Position numbers and translations under genes: made by a program | DNA from: Eopsaltria australis | Taxonomy: Eukaryota; Chordata; Aves; Passeriformes; Petroicidae | Reading direction: 5' to 3' | DNA length: 64,000 bases | NCBI GenBank assembly: GCA_034509425.1 | Contig: JAVTVJ010000076.1 | Span: forward strand, 2,356,001-2,420,000 | Notes under the pieces: generated by a model | Databases searched by the model: none | What the model was told of the DNA's origin: nothing | Seen by the model: only the letters and a program-made list of their open reading frames with translations | Part shown: positions 36,801 through 46,475 of the stretch, piece by piece | Numbering within the stretch: the first letter of the stretch is position 1 | Layout of the letters: every line of letters begins with the position of its first letter

Positions 36801-39800
36801 CAACCTTCATTCACAGAACATTTCCTGGCACTGCTAAGAAGTAGTACTTTGTGTAAGCCCAATGTCACAGCAATGGTGACACCATCTATGTTCACAAAGG
36901 TCACTTCAGATTCCCAGAGATTTCTGTCTTTAAAATACTCATTCAGAGGAAACAAGAACTTAACTTGAAAATAAATTAAATTTATCATTCATAAAACACA
37001 TAGATTCTCAAAAGAAAGTAAAATAAACAATATACAACTTAGCCACTGAGTATCAGATCAGTTCTTCCCAACACAAAGACTGCCAAAGTTCTCCTCCCAC
37101 CAGAGCTTTGGTAGATAATGCAAAATCTGTCAGGTAAAAAGCTATTTAAATCCTACTGTCCTATTCTGCACAATGCAAGGGTGCCAGTGTAACTTTCACT
37201 TTAAATGACTACGTAATATAATAACTAATTTTGGTGTCAGAAGTGTTAAAACACTGAGTTTTTAATTCTTTTTGCAGGAAGCATTCACTGATAAGATCTG
37301 TAGATGCTTCTGATCAAGAGCAACTCAAGAGTTATCAGTAAGCCACCTTTCACCAATATTATATTTAATATTTTAAGCTGAAACACATCAGTACCATGGA
37401 TTTGACAAAGCTTACTAATTAAAAGTTCATGACTGGTTTTAAAAAAAATAATTCACTGTCCACAAACAATTTATATTTGTCCATACTAAACTGTGTTATC
37501 AAATCTGCATTTGCTAAACCTAATGGACTTCGTGCCTTTTCCAAATCAACTTGTAGCACACAAAAAACCAAAACTGCTCACCCAATAGCCGAGCAGCTGG
37601 ATTTAGAGTACAACTGAATCACTTACTTTTGAACAGCCTGCATTTTTACATGCCGTCCCAATCTTGATTTCATCACTATCTTCCTCTGTAAACAGAACAT
37701 TATAGAAAATAGCAAATGAGTTGTATAATCTACTGAACACTTTGCTTTTATTAAGAATTAAAATGAAAGAAGGAAGAGATCAGAAAAACCTCCCTCTTCA
37801 GGCTTCTATTTTCTGCCTGGCACTGAAATCTGCCAGAGAGATACAAAGAAACATTGCAAAAGCTGAATTACCTATGCATCAAATTCTAGGCTCTGTATCT
37901 TTACACATTTTAAGTGGGGTAAATAAAAAAAGATGAAGAGGATCATTACAATCACAGGGGAAGAGAACAATCATTCACCTTATTCAGTTTTGTAAAACTA
38001 AGAATGTAAAATGCTTCAACTGCTGTCTATAAATACACACAAGGAAATAATTTGGGTACCATGGAGAAAAGAGCTAAATTAGTTTGGCACAAGAACAAAA
38101 GAGCATAAAATAGCCACAAGCGTAGGTTGAAATTATAAAGTTTCCTAAGGAACAGTGTAGTTCTGGAACGAAATTCCAAATAAAATGTGGGAAGAAAAAA
38201 GAAAAAAAAAAAAACAGATGAAGGAGAACCAACTAGTCTTCAGAGGAACTTAACCGACTTATGAAGGCTTTATATGATACTGGGTCTGCAACAATGGGGA
38301 GTGAAGTTCATTTCTTGGTAACTCTCAGTCATATATTCAGAAATGGATGCTCCCATTATGTCCTTTCTAACCAGGAAATCTTAGAAATGACACAGTTCAA
38401 ATGATATTATAGACAATGTACTGCTCCTGACAACCAAGTCTCCATGTTATCCACATCTGAACTTTGATCATCATTCCCTGGACTGGAAGATATTTCCCAG
38501 ATTATTAAGAACATAATTACATGAAACTATCACTTCAGAAATTACAAGATCAGCATTTCATTTATTTGTGTGACAACTAGCAACACATACTTACTTAATC
38601 TCCCTGTCTCCTTACCTTTTTTCCCTTCGTTTTCTGATGACAATTTCAGTTTATCAAGAGCTTGTTTCAAGGAAGCTGATACTTTCAGCTGCAAATTTGT
38701 CATTGGCTCATCTGGGCTAAAAAAAGTCCATGTATTAGTGTCAACTTAATGAGAAAGAATTTATAGAAGACAAATGAGTAATTTTAAATCTTCCTACAAG
38801 GCTCTTCCTTTCAAACCTCCCTTCAACAAAAAAACTACATTTGTAAATGTCAGTCTTTACTGTTTACGATAAAGAAACAAGAAACTTAGAAGGCAATCTT
38901 GGCTTTCAACTGGAAATCCTAAATACTCTACAAAAATAAAAATACATCAGAGATCCAAGAAAAGCTAAATACAAGCACTCCAAAATTATTTTTATTACTG
39001 TTTAAAACACTAAACACAGCTACTGGAGGCATTTTAAGTTATGAGGTTATAGACTTGAATTTTTGCTTCTTATAGATCTAAGTGCTCAAAGATCCAGTAC
39101 TTCCTTGTCATAACCAGAATTCTTTTCTTTTATTTTGAAGCTTAAGATAACATTATCACTGCTACCAAAACCAAGGTCTTCGAAGGTTAATTTTGGAATT
39201 TCTAGTATATGAAATGTGAAACACTCAACAATCAAGCAAGTTTTAACTTGGCCAACTGACAACTAATTTGGAAAACCTTAAGTTTCATATACCGTACCTT
39301 GGCCTTTTAATTGTTTCCAATGGTTTTGGTGCCTGAATTATGTGTTCTTGAAATTTGGGTTTCAGTTCAGCTAGTTCCTTCCGTTCAGAGGTAGTTTTGA
39401 CTTCTGGTTTAACAGGCTCAGGAGGTTTCTCGCTGTTATGGAGACCCTTTGTACAGCCCTATTGCGGAAAGCATACGTTTATATATATACATGCAGTGTA
39501 GTTTGAGTGCATTAAAAAATAACAAAAACTGCAGCAAGTTTTCTTGACTCATTTCTTCAGCTCCATCTTCTCCTTTAGCCCACACTAAACACTGGATGCA
39601 AACCAAATCCTACTGCTAAAGTAGAAAATATTCTCATTTGGATATAAGTTAAAAGAAAAATGTACACTTCCTGTAGTCAAGCAAAGCAGCAACAAATGTT
39701 GACCTTTCTTCTTTATTAACAAGTAATTCTGTCAAAAACTGTTTTGATAATTTTAACAATTAAAGCTTGAAAATGAGCCTTGACTTCAGCATTAAATGAA

Positions 39801-42800
39801 GAAAAATAGAGCATATAAGAATTAAGAGCTTTAACAGTAGGCTAATTTAAAACACATAAGCACATGCACCATCTAATATTAATCACTGTCACTTGACAAG
39901 TATAAAAATTGTAAATAATCACGAGTACATACCACAATGCTTAAGAAGTCAGAGAAGTCTGTTGTTCTCCTCTTACAACATGACCAACCCTATAAACATT
40001 TTGAAATAGAAACAACACAGGCATGACTACCAGACTTGACAAAAGCTTATAAAAAGCAAAATAATAATTATATTCCTTTAAAAGATGTGGCACATCAAGA
40101 CAAGATTAGCAATTGTTTTCCTCCCTTCTGTGGACAGTATTATCATCTGCATTTTTAAAAGCCAGAGAAGTCTTCTAGTTTGCTGATGCTGCCTTAATCA
40201 GGAAGTTCAGTAAAAGTGAGGCAATACTTCCAAGACAAGTTAGGTGCCAACTCTGGACAACAGAAAACAGAAATGCAAAACAAACAAATACTTCTCCTGA
40301 GACCAGGCTCACCTGTGGCCCAATGTACAGGCCCTATTCCAAAAACTATAGGGACTTTTTTTCTTTTCTTGAGCACCACTCAAATCTTTCAATTGTTTAT
40401 TTCCTACCAACAGAGCTGGATATGTGCATTGCACAGCTATTCAACTACATCAGTCAAGAGCACCTTTTATTATATAAACCCAAAATTCAATTTTAGAGCA
40501 AATTGTCCTGCCACTATGAATAATGTATCTTAGAACTAAAAGAACCTTATTAGAGGCAACAGTTTGACTAATGCACCACTGCTTTGAAAGCTTAAGTGGT
40601 GCAACAAAATGGGTTTTAGGTAGGTGGTTCTAAAATACCCTCAAAATATGAACCATTTCTGCAGTTGAGGAGACAAAAGTTCACTGTGCCCACCTAGATT
40701 ATCTAGAACTCTTAGCAGGAAGAAAACTGGTAATTTGCAATTATGATAAACTTTTAATTAGGCCAAGAGACAGGATAAGGGGGAAAGTGGTACCTGTCTA
40801 TAAACAGTATGAGAAAGAGGGAATAAATGTAAGTTTTTGAGCTAATTGTATAATTTCTCTCTTTATAATTACGTAGAAGATTTTTGTACTGTGCCATGAG
40901 TACAACTACAATTTTGTACAAAAAAAATTGCCATAGTCTAAGCATTTCATCTAAGACTATTTGTCCCAATTTGCCCAGAGTCAGGTGCTACAATACAAGC
41001 AACAGCTCACAGCAAACACACTGCCCAGCACAAATGCAGAAGCTTCCACAAGGCCAAAAGACATCACACTGTTGGGACGAGTTGCACTTCCAGTAGAAGT
41101 AGTTCCTAAGTACCAAGAAAAAAAAACACTCACCCCCCTCAAAGCTCAGCTAAACAGCAGTTTGTTGTTCTAAGAAAAGTCACTTAGGCTACATCTCTAT
41201 TAAGAAAGTGCCAGGCTCCATTTTTGGACACCAGATTTCTGACTACACACAAATTACTAGAATGATTTCTGGTACTGTTTTGGCAGTTGTGTCTCAAATA
41301 ATTCCCTGTAAGCACTTTGTATGCATCCAGCAGATCCTGAAGTAGAAAAACAGTTTAGCACAAAACCAAGGACGGGCTGTGCAATTGGCCTAACCACTGG
41401 AGACCAGTCACAGGTATATTCAATTCATCACTGAAAATGGGGCCCAAGAATCCTGGACAGCTGCATAAGAGGCATGGGTGACCAGTCACGATTTAACCAA
41501 CATCCTCATTTGGCTGATTAAATGAACATGACTGTTTTTTACAGCAGACAAATGTCACGCACATTAGTGCCCTGGCCACATTAGACCACTAACAGCTGCT
41601 CTGAATTCCAAGCAGGTTAATTAACTGAAAGAGTATGAAACCTCTCAATGGCTCCCGTCCTATTTAGAGGACCTAATTAAACTACTGAGAGACCAAAAGC
41701 CAGTCGATCAACAGGAAACAAATCATCTAGACTTGCATGGCATTTAGACCATATGAGTAGAGTTTTTAATTTTTTTTTCAGGAATGAGGAACTGTGCTTT
41801 TCTAATTTCATGGGGTTACTCATGATAGGCTGAACATCAGTTTCTCAACACTGAAAGACCTGGAATTAAAAAGAAAAAGCAGCATGCTATTTAGCAGATA
41901 TCAAAAAACCAAAAAGACAGTATTTAAAAGGACAGTTGCATACTCACTTTGAGAGCATCATGAAAGACGGGCACACCTGGATGGTATGTGCATGAACCTA
42001 GAAGACAATGATTATTGTTAATATTGAGACATACCAAGAATCTTAATTCATACAATTACAAACCCAGCAAAAATGTCGTATTTGCAATTCACGTATGCCA
42101 TGAGCTGCCCCACTTCCCCAAGTGCACATCATTACTCAGAAAAATCCAGATTCCACAGAAAAAGCTCTCTGAGTGCATATATTAAACATAAATCATCAGG
42201 TCTTCTTTCTTCTTAAGTATTATACAACACACACTAGAAAACAGGTATCTAAGACTACTTCATGGAGCAAGTAAACTTTCTATGGACCATCCCTGGCCTT
42301 CACCAATAATGAGGCCTTACTGGTAATTTTGCAGAAGTAAAAAGGTGACCCTATGGCTCCCTAAAAGACAGAAAATACTGATTTACCACTCCAAATACAT
42401 CTATTTGAACCTGATCAGAATTTTCTATCAAGAAGTATACTATTAAAAAAATTCTCTTAATGCAAATCATGAGTTCATGACTTTAATTGAAATTACCTTG
42501 TTCTTTTTTCAATGTTTGCAGTATCCTAGGCCACCTAAGGACTTGAACCCAAAGGTTAGTCTTCCACATGCACAATTTTGACATGTCAATACTGTTTCTT
42601 ACTAATAGATTCTGTACAAACACTACACTGAAACACAATCTCCATTAATGAAAGTGTTTATATTCACCGATGTTTATCAACATGACACAGCTGTTCCTTT
42701 TTCACTTGTTTTCCTTTCACCTGTAATAAAATTGCTCGGATTATATAACTTCTCACTGACAGTGCATGTACAGTATTTTACTGGCATGACTCTAAACACT

Positions 42801-45593
42801 ATCTTCTAGACTTTAACGAAATATTAGAAGCACTTAAAACTAAAAGTGACACAAAAAGTAACAATGCACATTATAGGAAGCAAAAGAAAAACGTGATGAA
42901 TAACGTTATTAGTAATCTGCCAACAGATATTTAATAGGCAAAAACCCAACCCAAACGTGGTTATTGTAGTTTTTTTTATAAATATGTAGATTTTTAAAGA
43001 AACCTTGTTTAGTGAAATTTTTTTTGATTTTATATTCTTATAGGGCCTAAGTCTAAAGCACTAATACAGTCTGGAGGACATTAGTTCCCACCTTAACTCA
43101 AAATGCACGTATTTTGGGACATTAGTCCTTTAGCAAGACTTACAAATATATCAATAAGCCTCTATCAATTCCTTCAATTTCAGGATGAAAAGCTAATGCT
43201 GGTAAACCTCACAGGAAAATGAAAATGCAAAAAAGTGGTTATTTTGTGTAGAGACCAGGACTTCACTATTAAATCAAATAAAAATATAAGTAGAGGTTAT
43301 TCTTTTCCAAAAGTATGAAAGTATGTCATTAGAAGCACCATGAGAGTAAAAATAAACTGTTTTGTAGCAAAGATTATTTCTGAGTCAGACGACTTAAATG
43401 AGTATTTCTAATTCTTCACAAATATTCTTCAATGGAGAGGTGCTGCTAATAACTGCAACAGTTTTAGAGACCGGAACCATCTCATAACTGAATAACTCAG
43501 GGGTGGCTACGCTCCAGCTCACAGATACAGGCAGATACAGACAAGTGCCTGGTCATCCATCTGGCCATGGCAATCCTTTTTTCCAGCTCTCTGGAGCCTG
43601 CCCTGAAGCAGGTCCCTCATGGAGTGAATGCCAGCCTACTTGGCTGTTACCTCCTGAGGACCTTGCGTGCTCCAGGAGAGAAGATGCCAGTACAAGGAGC
43701 TCTGCAGTGCCTCAGCAGAGCCAGCAGGATTTGTCCAGTGTGCAGTCTGACCATTCTCCCTGCTACAGATGTAAAACACCAGCTCATCTGCATTCATACT
43801 GAGTCCAACAGCTCTTATCTGACAAGAATGATCCCATCTCACACTAGGGAAAACTGGAATACAAGCAGATAAAAGCATATTCTAGTTCTGATCTGTATGA
43901 GACCAGGTTGTAGCCTTTGGTTGCTATTCCACATTTTCCACTGGAAAAAAAAACAAAACAAAACAAATTACCTCTTCACTGCTGTTAATACCTTCCCTAT
44001 ATCAGGAAAACCAATGTATTTCTAAACCATTTTCTCTAACCCTCAAATAATTTTTAGCAACACAAGTACCACGATTTTTCAGGTTTTTGTCACTGTTTGT
44101 TTGGGGCTTCTTTGATGTCAATTTCATAGCCAAACTGATCCTCCTGTGCACACGCTGCTATCACCTTACTGGTACATCCTTAAAGCACGTTATTGGTCAT
44201 TTCACTAAATATCAAAGTAGAACTTTTTAGGGGTCACCCAAGTTCAAAACCTGGTTCTCTGTAGCGATCTGTGAACAATTACATTTACCTTCAAAACTGC
44301 TGAGTCTAGGACCCAGGGATTCCACTACATGTTCCAGCCACTCACTGAAACAAACTTCATGTAATGAAATTGTTTTCCCCAACCCAAGCACCACAGAGTA
44401 AACATATGGCCATGCCAACCTGACCTAGTTTACTACTTGATCACAAACCATAAAGAAATGTTACTTTTATAATGAGTACAGGTCACAAAGTCCTAATAGG
44501 ATTTCTCTTTTCTTTTCAATAAATATCCCCTATTTGCTTTGCCTTTTGGGGCAAATGGGGGTAGGGCAGTGGTGGAAGAGATCACTGAATGGAAGCATTC
44601 CAACTGTGCCCACTTTTGCTGCGACTAGCATTAGCGAGTCCTACTCAATGTGTTGCCCCTCTCTTTGGAAAACACTTAGCTCAAAAAATAAATACTCTTT
44701 ATTGCCACGGTTCTAAATCACAGAAAATGCACAGGCTAGAACACATTAGCCTACTTTTAACCCCGGGGGTCACTAAAATCTAAATTAATACAGATATGGA
44801 GTTTTAGAAACTCAACCAACAGAGTTACTTTATGAACCAGGTGAGGGCGAGCCTCCTGAAAACTCAGATCACCCTTCTTCAGCCTCTGCAGAATTATAAA
44901 ACCCCAAAGGACAAAGACTTAAAAATTCCCAGCACACACAAGAGAAGCACTGCAAGCGCTTAACGCATTTGGCAAAGAGGCACACGTATGCCATTCACAC
45001 AAATTAAATTACCTGCTGCAAGTCCAAGCACTTGAACTAAAAAAAAAAAAACAAAACCAAAAAACCAAAAAAAACCCAAAACAACCAAGCAAAAACAAAC
45101 AAAAAACACTCCAAAAAACAAACCAAAAAAAAAGCCACTGGTAACTACTGTGTATGCAACACCCACACAGGCCCTCAGCGGAGAAGCCCGTGTTGGCCTT
45201 GAGAAACTTTAGCACACCTGAGAGCGCTGTGCAGCGCCGGGCCAGCTGCGGCCCCACACGTGTGTCCCTAGGACACAACACCCCGCCGGTCGGTGACAGC
45301 CCCGCACAGCCCCGGGAGCCGGGCAGCCGCCGGGACGGGCTCTCACCGCCCCGCACAGCCCCGGGAGCCCGGCAGCCGCCGGGACGGGCTCTCACCGCCC
45401 CGCACAGCCCCGGGAGCCCGGCAGCCGCCGGGACGGGCTCTCACCGCCCCGCACAGCCGCCGAGGCCGCCCCCGCTCCCCGCGCTGTCAGCGAGGGAGGC
45501 ACTGTCCCCGGCCCCTCCGCAGCTCTCACCCTCCGTGTTGTTCTCGGGGTCGAAGCGCTGCCCGCAGCCCCGGTTGTAGCAGAGCTGCGACAT
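33688..45593 (-). CDS. CHORDC1: CHORDC1 (morgana/CHP-1), HSP90 co-chaperone, complete, 11 coding exons, 331 codons plus stop
   Basis: Minus-strand exons join into a 331-residue protein, one shorter than the human 332. CHORD1 has zinc-binding C5, C10, C24, H27, C42, C43, C59 and H64. CHORD2 has C157, C162, C176, H179, C194, C195, C211 and H216. Both sets are complete. A charged linker (about 65-156) separates them, and a CS (p23-like) domain begins near residue 227. The family binds the HSP90 ATPase domain, inhibits ROCK kinases and controls centrosome duplication. It acts in cytoplasm and nucleus. The start ATG at 45593 is chosen because it opens directly into the CHORD1 consensus, has G at -3, and sits in a CpG island. 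The N terminus reads MSQL where human has MALL. All introns are GT/AG. It converges with NAALAD2, as in human. Confidence 0.98.
34348..34410 (-). CDS. CHORDC1: CHORDC1 coding exon 10 (residues 264-284)
   Basis: Acceptor gttaag, donor gtaagt. Encodes [20 protein letters not shown] plus G, inner strands of the CS domain. Confidence 0.96.
35036..35155 (-). CDS. CHORDC1: CHORDC1 coding exon 9 (residues 224-263), start of CS domain
   Basis: Acceptor tatag, donor gtgagg. Encodes [20 protein letters not shown] and [18 protein letters not shown]. The [11 protein letters not shown] motif is the first strand of the CS/p23-like fold. Confidence 0.97.
36231..36336 (-). CDS. CHORDC1: CHORDC1 coding exon 8 (residues 188-223)
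   Basis: Acceptor tttcaag, donor gtaagt. Encodes [20 protein letters not shown] and [16 protein letters not shown]194, C195, C211 and H216 complete CHORD2. Confidence 0.97.
36567..36637 (-). CDS. CHORDC1: CHORDC1 coding exon 7 (residues 165-187 plus split codon)
   Basis: Acceptor caccag. Encodes [20 protein letters not shown] then FHE, with C176 and H179. Donor gttagt is non-consensus at +3. Confidence 0.96.
37627..37685 (-). CDS. CHORDC1: CHORDC1 coding exon 6 (residues 145-164)
   Basis: Acceptor tttacag, donor gtaagt. Encodes [20 protein letters not shown]157 and C162 open CHORD2. Confidence 0.96.
38616..38716 (-). CDS. CHORDC1: CHORDC1 coding exon 5 (residues 111-144 plus 1 nt)
   Basis: Acceptor ttttttag, donor gtaagg. 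Encodes [20 protein letters not shown] then [14 protein letters not shown]. Linker region, helix-prone and lysine-rich. Confidence 0.96.
39298..39458 (-). CDS. CHORDC1: CHORDC1 coding exon 4 (residues 58-110 plus split codon)
   Basis: Acceptor aatag, donor gtacgg. Begins [20 protein letters not shown], finishing CHORD1 with C59 and H64, then the charged linker to IKRP. Confidence 0.96.
39933..39989 (-). CDS. CHORDC1: CHORDC1 coding exon 3 (residues 39-57)
   Basis: Acceptor tatag, donor gtatgt. Encodes [19 protein letters not shown] with the CC zinc pair 42/43. Length 57 nt, so in frame if skipped. Confidence 0.97.
41948..41997 (-). CDS. CHORDC1: CHORDC1 coding exon 2 (residues 22-38)
   Basis: Acceptor cttctag, donor gtgagt. 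Encodes [17 protein letters not shown], with C24 and H27 of CHORD1. Separated from exon 1 by a 3.5-kb intron. Confidence 0.97.
45038..45133 (+). repeat. A-rich low-complexity tract with C interruptions
   Basis: Almost only A with scattered C. It lies in CHORDC1 intron 1 on the gene-body side of the CpG island and reads as a U-rich tract in the CHORDC1 pre-mRNA. Confidence 0.9.
45304..45460. repeat. 49-bp GC-rich tandem repeat, three full units plus a partial one, CHORDC1 intron 1
   Basis: Units begin at 45304, 45353, 45402 and 45451 (each GCACAGCC...), giving a strict 49-bp period with near-identical copies. It sits within the CpG island, 70-225 bp beyond the exon 1 donor in the direction of transcription. 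On the minus strand each unit contains GGTGAGAGC, the same sequence as the true exon 1 donor. Confidence 0.92.
45530..45593 (-). CDS. CHORDC1: CHORDC1 coding exon 1 (residues 1-21 plus 1 nt)
   Basis: Start ATG is the complement of CAT at 45591-45593. Encodes [20 protein letters not shown] with zinc ligands C5 and C10. Donor gtgaga lies at 45529-45524. Confidence 0.97.
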
Positions 45594-45692
45594 GGCCACG
45601 GCACCTCCTGCCCCGCCGCCCGGGAGAGCCGAGCCCGGCGGAGCGCGGCGGAAGGAAAAAGGAAGGGAGGAAGGAAGCCGGGCAGCGGCACC

Positions 45693-45703
45693 GGGGGCGG
45701 GGC
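45693..45703 (+). promoter_or_regulatory. GC box (Sp1-type) in the CHORDC1 promoter
   Basis: GGGGGCGGGGC, 100 bp upstream of the CHORDC1 start codon and between it and the heat-shock element. Confidence 0.6.
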
Positions 45704-45735
45704 AGCTCCCGCAGCGGAAAGAGCAGGCCGGAGCC

Positions 45736-45758
45736 TTCCGGAAACTTCACGAAGCTTC
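45736..45758 (-). promoter_or_regulatory. Heat-shock element: five perfect alternating inverted units
   Basis: Triplets TTC at 45736, GAA at 45741, TTC at 45746, GAA at 45751 and TTC at 45756 are spaced exactly 5 bp apart, the canonical HSF1 trimer-binding array. An imperfect sixth unit (GAG) sits at 45731. It lies 143 bp upstream of the CHORDC1 start codon. CHORDC1 is known as a heat-inducible HSP90 co-chaperone gene, so function is likely. Confidence 0.85.
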
Positions 45759-45887
45759 GGGGGACGGGAAAGCGGGCAAGCGGCCGCGCAGGCGCTGCTG
45801 TGAGGCCGCGGGACCGCGGAGCGACCGGGTTTGGGAGTGCTGCTGCGGCTGTGGGTGAACGCTTGGCCTCGGGAGAATTTCTGTCGC

Positions 45888-45898
45888 TTTTTTTTTTC

Positions 45899-45937
<39 letters not shown>

Positions 45938-45991
45938 TTTTTTGTTTTTTGTTTTTTTGTTTTTTGTTTTTTTTTGTTTTTTTTTGTTTTG
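45888..45991 (+). repeat. T-rich low-complexity tract with G interruptions
   Basis: A long T homopolymer followed by G-spaced T runs. It lies just upstream of the CHORDC1 promoter and is broadly complementary to the A-rich tract on the other side of the CpG island. Confidence 0.9.
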
Positions 45992-46221
45992 TCTTTTATT
46001 TTTCATTCCTTTCTTGTGAGTTTGATTTGAAATAAATGCTTGTGTGCATGTATTAAATGAGTGTCTCATCTGCACTGAAGCACAGATTCCAGCGTCAGAA
46101 ACGTACTATGGAAAACACTAATTTTTGTTCTCTTAGTTCTCTGTAAGTTTGCCTGCCTGCTCCTGACAGCTGGCCAACTTATATATGCTCTATAGTGTGC
46201 CTTATAGAGGTTGTATATAAA

Positions 46222-46475
46222 GTCATAGAATGATTTGGGTTGGAAGGGACCTTTAATATCTACTTCCCTGCCTGATAGGTAGGGACACTTCACTAGACCA
46301 GGTCACTCCAAGCCCCATTTAACCTGGCCTTGAACACCTCCAGGGATGGGGCATCCACTGTCCCAGTGCCTCACCACCCTCACAATAAAGAATGTTTTTC
46401 TAATACTGAGTCTAAAGCTTTCTTTCAGTTTGAAACCATTCCTTCTCTTGTCACTGCACGCTGATCTAAATACAT
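46222..46475 (-). mobile_element. CR1 LINE fragment, antisense
   Basis: Starts TCATAGAATGATTTGGGTTG, then GACCAGGTCACTCCAAGCCC, CTCCAGGGATGGGGCATCCA and CAGTGCCTCACCACCCTCAC. This is the reverse complement of a CR1 3' region. It lies about 0.5 kb upstream of the CHORDC1 heat-shock element. Confidence 0.93.

Larger units (their letters stand above)
41998..45529 (-). other. CHORDC1: CHORDC1 intron 1, 3.5 kb
   Basis: Starts in the CpG island with the 49-bp repeat and A-rich tract. It also has a GC-richer patch at about 43500-43870 followed by an A-rich run near 43947-43970. I recognise no repeat family or exon in that patch. Confidence 0.6.
45170..45880. promoter_or_regulatory. CHORDC1: CpG-island promoter region of CHORDC1
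   Basis: The only strongly GC- and CpG-rich block in the window. It covers the start codon, the proximal upstream region and the first few hundred bases of intron 1. No TATA box is seen at a sensible distance. The exact transcription start is not determinable here. Confidence 0.85.

Noticed and set aside
45293..46030. Very long open frames (245 codons plus strand; 227 codons minus strand at 45392-46075)
   Set aside because: They run through the 49-bp GC repeat, the CpG island and the T-rich tract, giving Pro/Arg-rich then poly-Phe or poly-Lys products. This is low-complexity sequence without stops, overlapping CHORDC1 exon 1 and its promoter.
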